Shown one piece after another: positions 61,511 to 64,000 of a stretch of DNA of 64,000 nt; the first letter of the stretch is position 1; each line of letters starts with the position of its first letter. The notes beneath the pieces were generated by a model. The model did not search any database. It was not told the origin of the DNA and saw only the letters and a list, made by a program, of their open reading frames with translations. Source of the DNA: Phycisphaerae bacterium. Its GTDB lineage: Bacteria > Planctomycetota > Phycisphaerae > UBA1845. The translations under genes and the position numbers were made by a program. The stretch is from the NCBI GenBank assembly GCA_029260015.1, contig JAJDEB010000016.1, positions 62,001 to 126,000 on the forward strand, in the 5' to 3' direction.

Positions 61511-63052
61511 CTATGCGCTCCGCCAGAATCGAGGTGAAAACAGAACCAGAATCGCGAATACTTCGAGGCGGCCGAGGGCCATTAAAACGATCATGACGCA
61601 TTTGCTGGGTGTAGAAAACCACGCATAATTTTCGACCGCCCCCACCTTGGCTAGGCCTGGTCCGATGTTGCAGAGCGTCGCCACACTGGCACTCGCAGCC
61701 GTCGTCATGTCTATCGTACCACTCGGTTCGAATAACTTTAGCATCCCAGTGCCAGCGCCGAATAGCAGAATCAATCCGAATACATAAGCAAGTGTCGCAA
61801 GTCTCAGTTCCGGTGCGATTGTGGTCTTGCCAACTTTAAGTGGCCGCACAACGTTGGGACGAAATACACGTTCGAGTTCGGCGACCATGACTTTGAAAGC
61901 GATCAGAATCCGGATTACTTTGATACCGCCTCCCGTCGATCCTGCGCACCCACCAACGAACATCACCATCAAGAGCAGTGCCTTCGCGGCGAAGGGCCAA
62001 AGGTTGAAATCTGCCGTGCAGAAACCGGTAGTCGTTTGCACAGACACAGTCGTCAAAGCGCTTTGCCGCGCTGCCTCAAACCACGACGGGTCGAGCGTTT
62101 CGCCCGTCGTCAATGTAATGGGTTGATTCGCGATCGTGAAGGTGATGACTGCTGTCACCAGGAACATGATTGTTAGATAGAGGCGAAGTTCCGAATCTTG
62201 ATACACGGCTTTGAAGCGCCCGCGAATCAATTGATAGTAGAGCCCAAAGTTGACACCCGCAGCCACCATGAAGACGAGGACGATGATGTCGATGGCGACG
62301 TTGTTGTGAAACCCACCGAGGCTGGCATTGTGGGTGCTGAACCCTCCAGTCGCGAGTGTCGCAAATGTGTGGCAGACGGAATTGAAAATGTCCATCCCCG
62401 CGATGCGAAGCGCCAGAATTTGCAGCACGGTTATCCCGACGTAGATCAGCCAAAGCGTCCGTGCGGTTTCGCGAATGTGAGGGTGGACGCCTTCCGGATC
62501 AGGCCCCGGAGCCTCAACTCGGAATAGCCGTTTTCCTTCCACGCCCATCGAAGGGAGCACTGCAACGAACAGGACGACAATCCCAAGTCCCCCAAGCCAA
62601 TGGGTCAATGCCCGCCACAAAAGGATGCTGCGGGGCATCCGATCGATCCTCGTCAAGACCGTGGCCCCAGTGGTGGTAAGCCCGCTCATCGACTCAAAAA
62701 CGCAGTTTACGGGCTCTCGAAAAGGGTGCTCGGTGCCTGGCACTTCACCGATATGGGCATAGATCAGGTAAGGGATCGCCGACAGAATTGCCCCGCCAAA
62801 CCAACTGGCAGCAACAAGGAGCAGGGCTTCTTTGCGCCCGAATCGAGTGCTCGTATTACGCGTAAAAAGCCACATCAAGATGCCGGCGGCCATCCCGTAA
62901 CTACCAGCGATCAAAAATGCCCTGAACGGATGTTTCTCGGTGACCTCACCGAACGCGAGCTGGATCGCCGACCAGCCCGCGATGGATAAGAGGATCGCGC
63001 TGAGGACGATAAACAGCATGCCAAGTTGTTTGACGACAAATCGATAGTTCAC
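61511..63052 (-). CDS. trkH: Potassium uptake protein TrkH
   Basis: The 513-residue protein has ten or more membrane helices and four filter loops with central Gly: SGLTTTGATVL, FATLATGGFSTH, SVQTTTGFCTADF and TLCNIGPGLA. ALTHWLGGLGIVVL and FVGGCAGSTGGGIKVIR are hallmarks of TrkH. Length equals the usual 480-510. It forms the K+ pore in the inner membrane, driven by the proton gradient and gated by TrkA, whose gene lies directly upstream with a six-base gap. This is distinct from the shorter-RCK Ktr-like system at 39-41.7 kb. Confidence 0.94.
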   Translation of the reverse strand: MNYRFVVKQLGMLFIVLSAILLSIAGWSAIQLAFGEVTEKHPFRAFLIAGSYGMAAGILMWLFTRNTSTRFGRKEALLLVAASWFGGAILSAIPYLIYAHIGEVPGTEHPFREPVNCVFESMSGLTTTGATVLTRIDRMPRSILLWRALTHWLGGLGIVVLFVAVLPSMGVEGKRLFRVEAPGPDPEGVHPHIRETARTLWLIYVGITVLQILALRIAGMDIFNSVCHTFATLATGGFSTHNASLGGFHNNVAIDIIVLVFMVAAGVNFGLYYQLIRGRFKAVYQDSELRLYLTIMFLVTAVITFTIANQPITLTTGETLDPSWFEAARQSALTTVSVQTTTGFCTADFNLWPFAAKALLLMVMFVGGCAGSTGGGIKVIRILIAFKVMVAELERVFRPNVVRPLKVGKTTIAPELRLATLAYVFGLILLFGAGTGMLKLFEPSGTIDMTTAASASVATLCNIGPGLAKVGAVENYAWFSTPSKCVMIVLMALGRLEVFAILVLFSPRFWRSA

Positions 63053-63058
63053 GTTGTG

Positions 63059-64000
63059 CTACTTCGTGCCAAACATTTTGCGGAGACGACTTTCCATACC
63101 GGGAGGTCCAATCACAAGCAACGTATCATCTTGCTTCAAAACATAATCGGCGCTGGGGACTTCGACATGATCTCCATGCTGGACAGCCGCGACTCCACCC
63201 TTTGGAGTCAGCGTGATATCGCGAAGCGTCTTGCCCAGGGCGTGCGCTTTGGGACCGACGCGAAATCGGTAGACATCGATGATGCCTTGTGCCAGCGATG
63301 CGATCCGCTGAAGTGAATCACCCGCGATGAATCGTTCCAATTCTCGAACGGCTACGCGCCGGGGGCTGAACGCACGATCGATTCCGACGCTGGCGAGCAG
63401 GTGTAGATAATCTGCCCGCTGAACCACCGCAATCGATTGCTTGACGCCTTTGCTCTTAGCCCAGGCGCTGCCCAGGATGTTGTGTTCGTCGTCATCGAGC
63501 AAAGAAACAAACGCGTTGATGTTTTCGAGGTTTTCTTCGTCAAACGTCGCCAAGTCAGAAGGGTCAGCCGCAATCACTGTGATCCAATCTAACTTCTGGG
63601 CAAGTTCCTCAGCCCGCTCATGGTTGAGTTCAAAAAGACGGATGGAGAAATCGCTCGTCTTCAGGGCTCTGCACAACCAGACAGCCATCGGTGGGCCACC
63701 CATGATCGCAACCTTGCGCTTGCGCACATGGTCGTCGTGAAATAACCGCTTCGCTTGCTGAAAGACATTCGCGTTGCCAACAAGAACAACCCGATCGCCC
63801 GGTTGGATCACGCTGGCACCGTCGGGAATGAACATTTCACCGTCACGACCGATCGCCGCCAACCGCGACCCGCGAGGCAGTCCGAGATTCGCAAGCGCCA
63901 AACCAGCAGACGACGCTTTCTCGGAAACCGGGATTTCGTGCATTTCGACCTGACCACGGGCGAAATTTTCGATGGCGTGGGCCCCCGGGTTGCGAATCGT
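63059..64000 (-). CDS. trkA: TrkA potassium uptake regulator (5' end outside window)
   Basis: The frame stays open to the window edge: 19 codons before the first internal ATG read IRNPGAHAIENFARGQVE, a normal TrkA sequence. The gene is therefore cut by the window and the ATG at 63943 is not its start. Visible are the first RCK-C domain, the complete second RCK-N (RKVAIMGGPPMAVWLCRAL, Rossmann fold; acidic FELNHERAEELA) and the second RCK-C (GKTLRDITLTPKGGVAAV). This is the two-RCK arrangement of TrkA (about 455 residues in full). It binds NAD(H) and gates TrkH, encoded six bases downstream. Confidence 0.93.
   Translation of the reverse strand, partial: TIRNPGAHAIENFARGQVEMHEIPVSEKASSAGLALANLGLPRGSRLAAIGRDGEMFIPDGASVIQPGDRVVLVGNANVFQQAKRLFHDDHVRKRKVAIMGGPPMAVWLCRALKTSDFSIRLFELNHERAEELAQKLDWITVIAADPSDLATFDEENLENINAFVSLLDDDEHNILGSAWAKSKGVKQSIAVVQRADYLHLLASVGIDRAFSPRRVAVRELERFIAGDSLQRIASLAQGIIDVYRFRVGPKAHALGKTLRDITLTPKGGVAAVQHGDHVEVPSADYVLKQDDTLLVIGPPGMESRLRKMFGTK

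Overview
The window reads as a chromosomal segment of a planctomycete, probably a Phycisphaerae-like lineage. Signs of this are small zinc-ribbon membrane proteins of the form C-x2-CGY(D/N)LRG ... C-x2-CG, extracellular beta-helix proteins ending in Asp-rich dockerin-like repeats, a hybrid type II secretion/type IV pilus cluster with PilM-like parts and very large secretin N-domain proteins, frequent GTG and TTG starts, and weak Shine-Dalgarno use. This placement is inferred from gene content; no marker gene is present.

Layout: 0.4-3.2 kb holds a possible 48-residue protein and a secreted beta-helix/dockerin-like protein. 3.3-5.0 kb is an IS1380-family insertion, followed by a small tandem repeat and a hairpin element. 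5.2-10.2 kb holds a zinc-ribbon membrane protein, two tandem paralogous membrane-anchored proteins of unknown function and a Gly-rich exported protein with a secretin short N-terminal (STN-like) domain. 10.3-10.9 kb has no convincing gene but ends in a strong terminator. 11.1 kb is an IscA/ErpA-type Fe-S protein.

37.6 down to 11.6 kb (leftward) is one large secretion/pilus cluster in the order gspE, gspF, gspG, gspH, gspI, gspJ, gspK, a PilM-PilN fusion, a PilO/GspM-like protein, a 2807-residue protein made of about 27 secretin-type N-modules with no channel domain, a 1754-residue secretin with about 15 N-modules, and a lipoprotein. The ATPase, platform protein, pseudopilins, inner-membrane assembly proteins and channel should form one envelope-spanning machine. 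The giant module-repeat protein is its most unusual part and the best candidate for something undescribed here.

37.9-48.6 kb holds a threonine aldolase, a KtrA/KtrB-like potassium system, phenylalanine/tyrosine catabolism genes (homogentisate dioxygenase, flavin-reductase-like protein, phenylalanine hydroxylase), a ParDE-like toxin-antitoxin pair with a readable promoter and operator, and an RnfD/NqrB-like protein fused to Sel1-type repeats. 48.7-54.6 kb holds small membrane and zinc-ribbon proteins punctuated by a dispersed palindrome, then a ROK-family regulator followed by a NagB/PIG-L fusion, which suggests amino-sugar metabolism. 54.8-60.8 kb concerns the envelope: a three-domain peptidoglycan-active lipoprotein, an LpxL-like acyltransferase lacking the usual catalytic His, a metallo-beta-lactamase-fold hydrolase, a thioredoxin-like lipoprotein lacking CxxC, and two paralogous tiny lipoproteins. 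61.5-64.0 kb is a second potassium system (TrkH plus TrkA, the latter cut by the window end). No rRNA, tRNA or CRISPR array was recognised.
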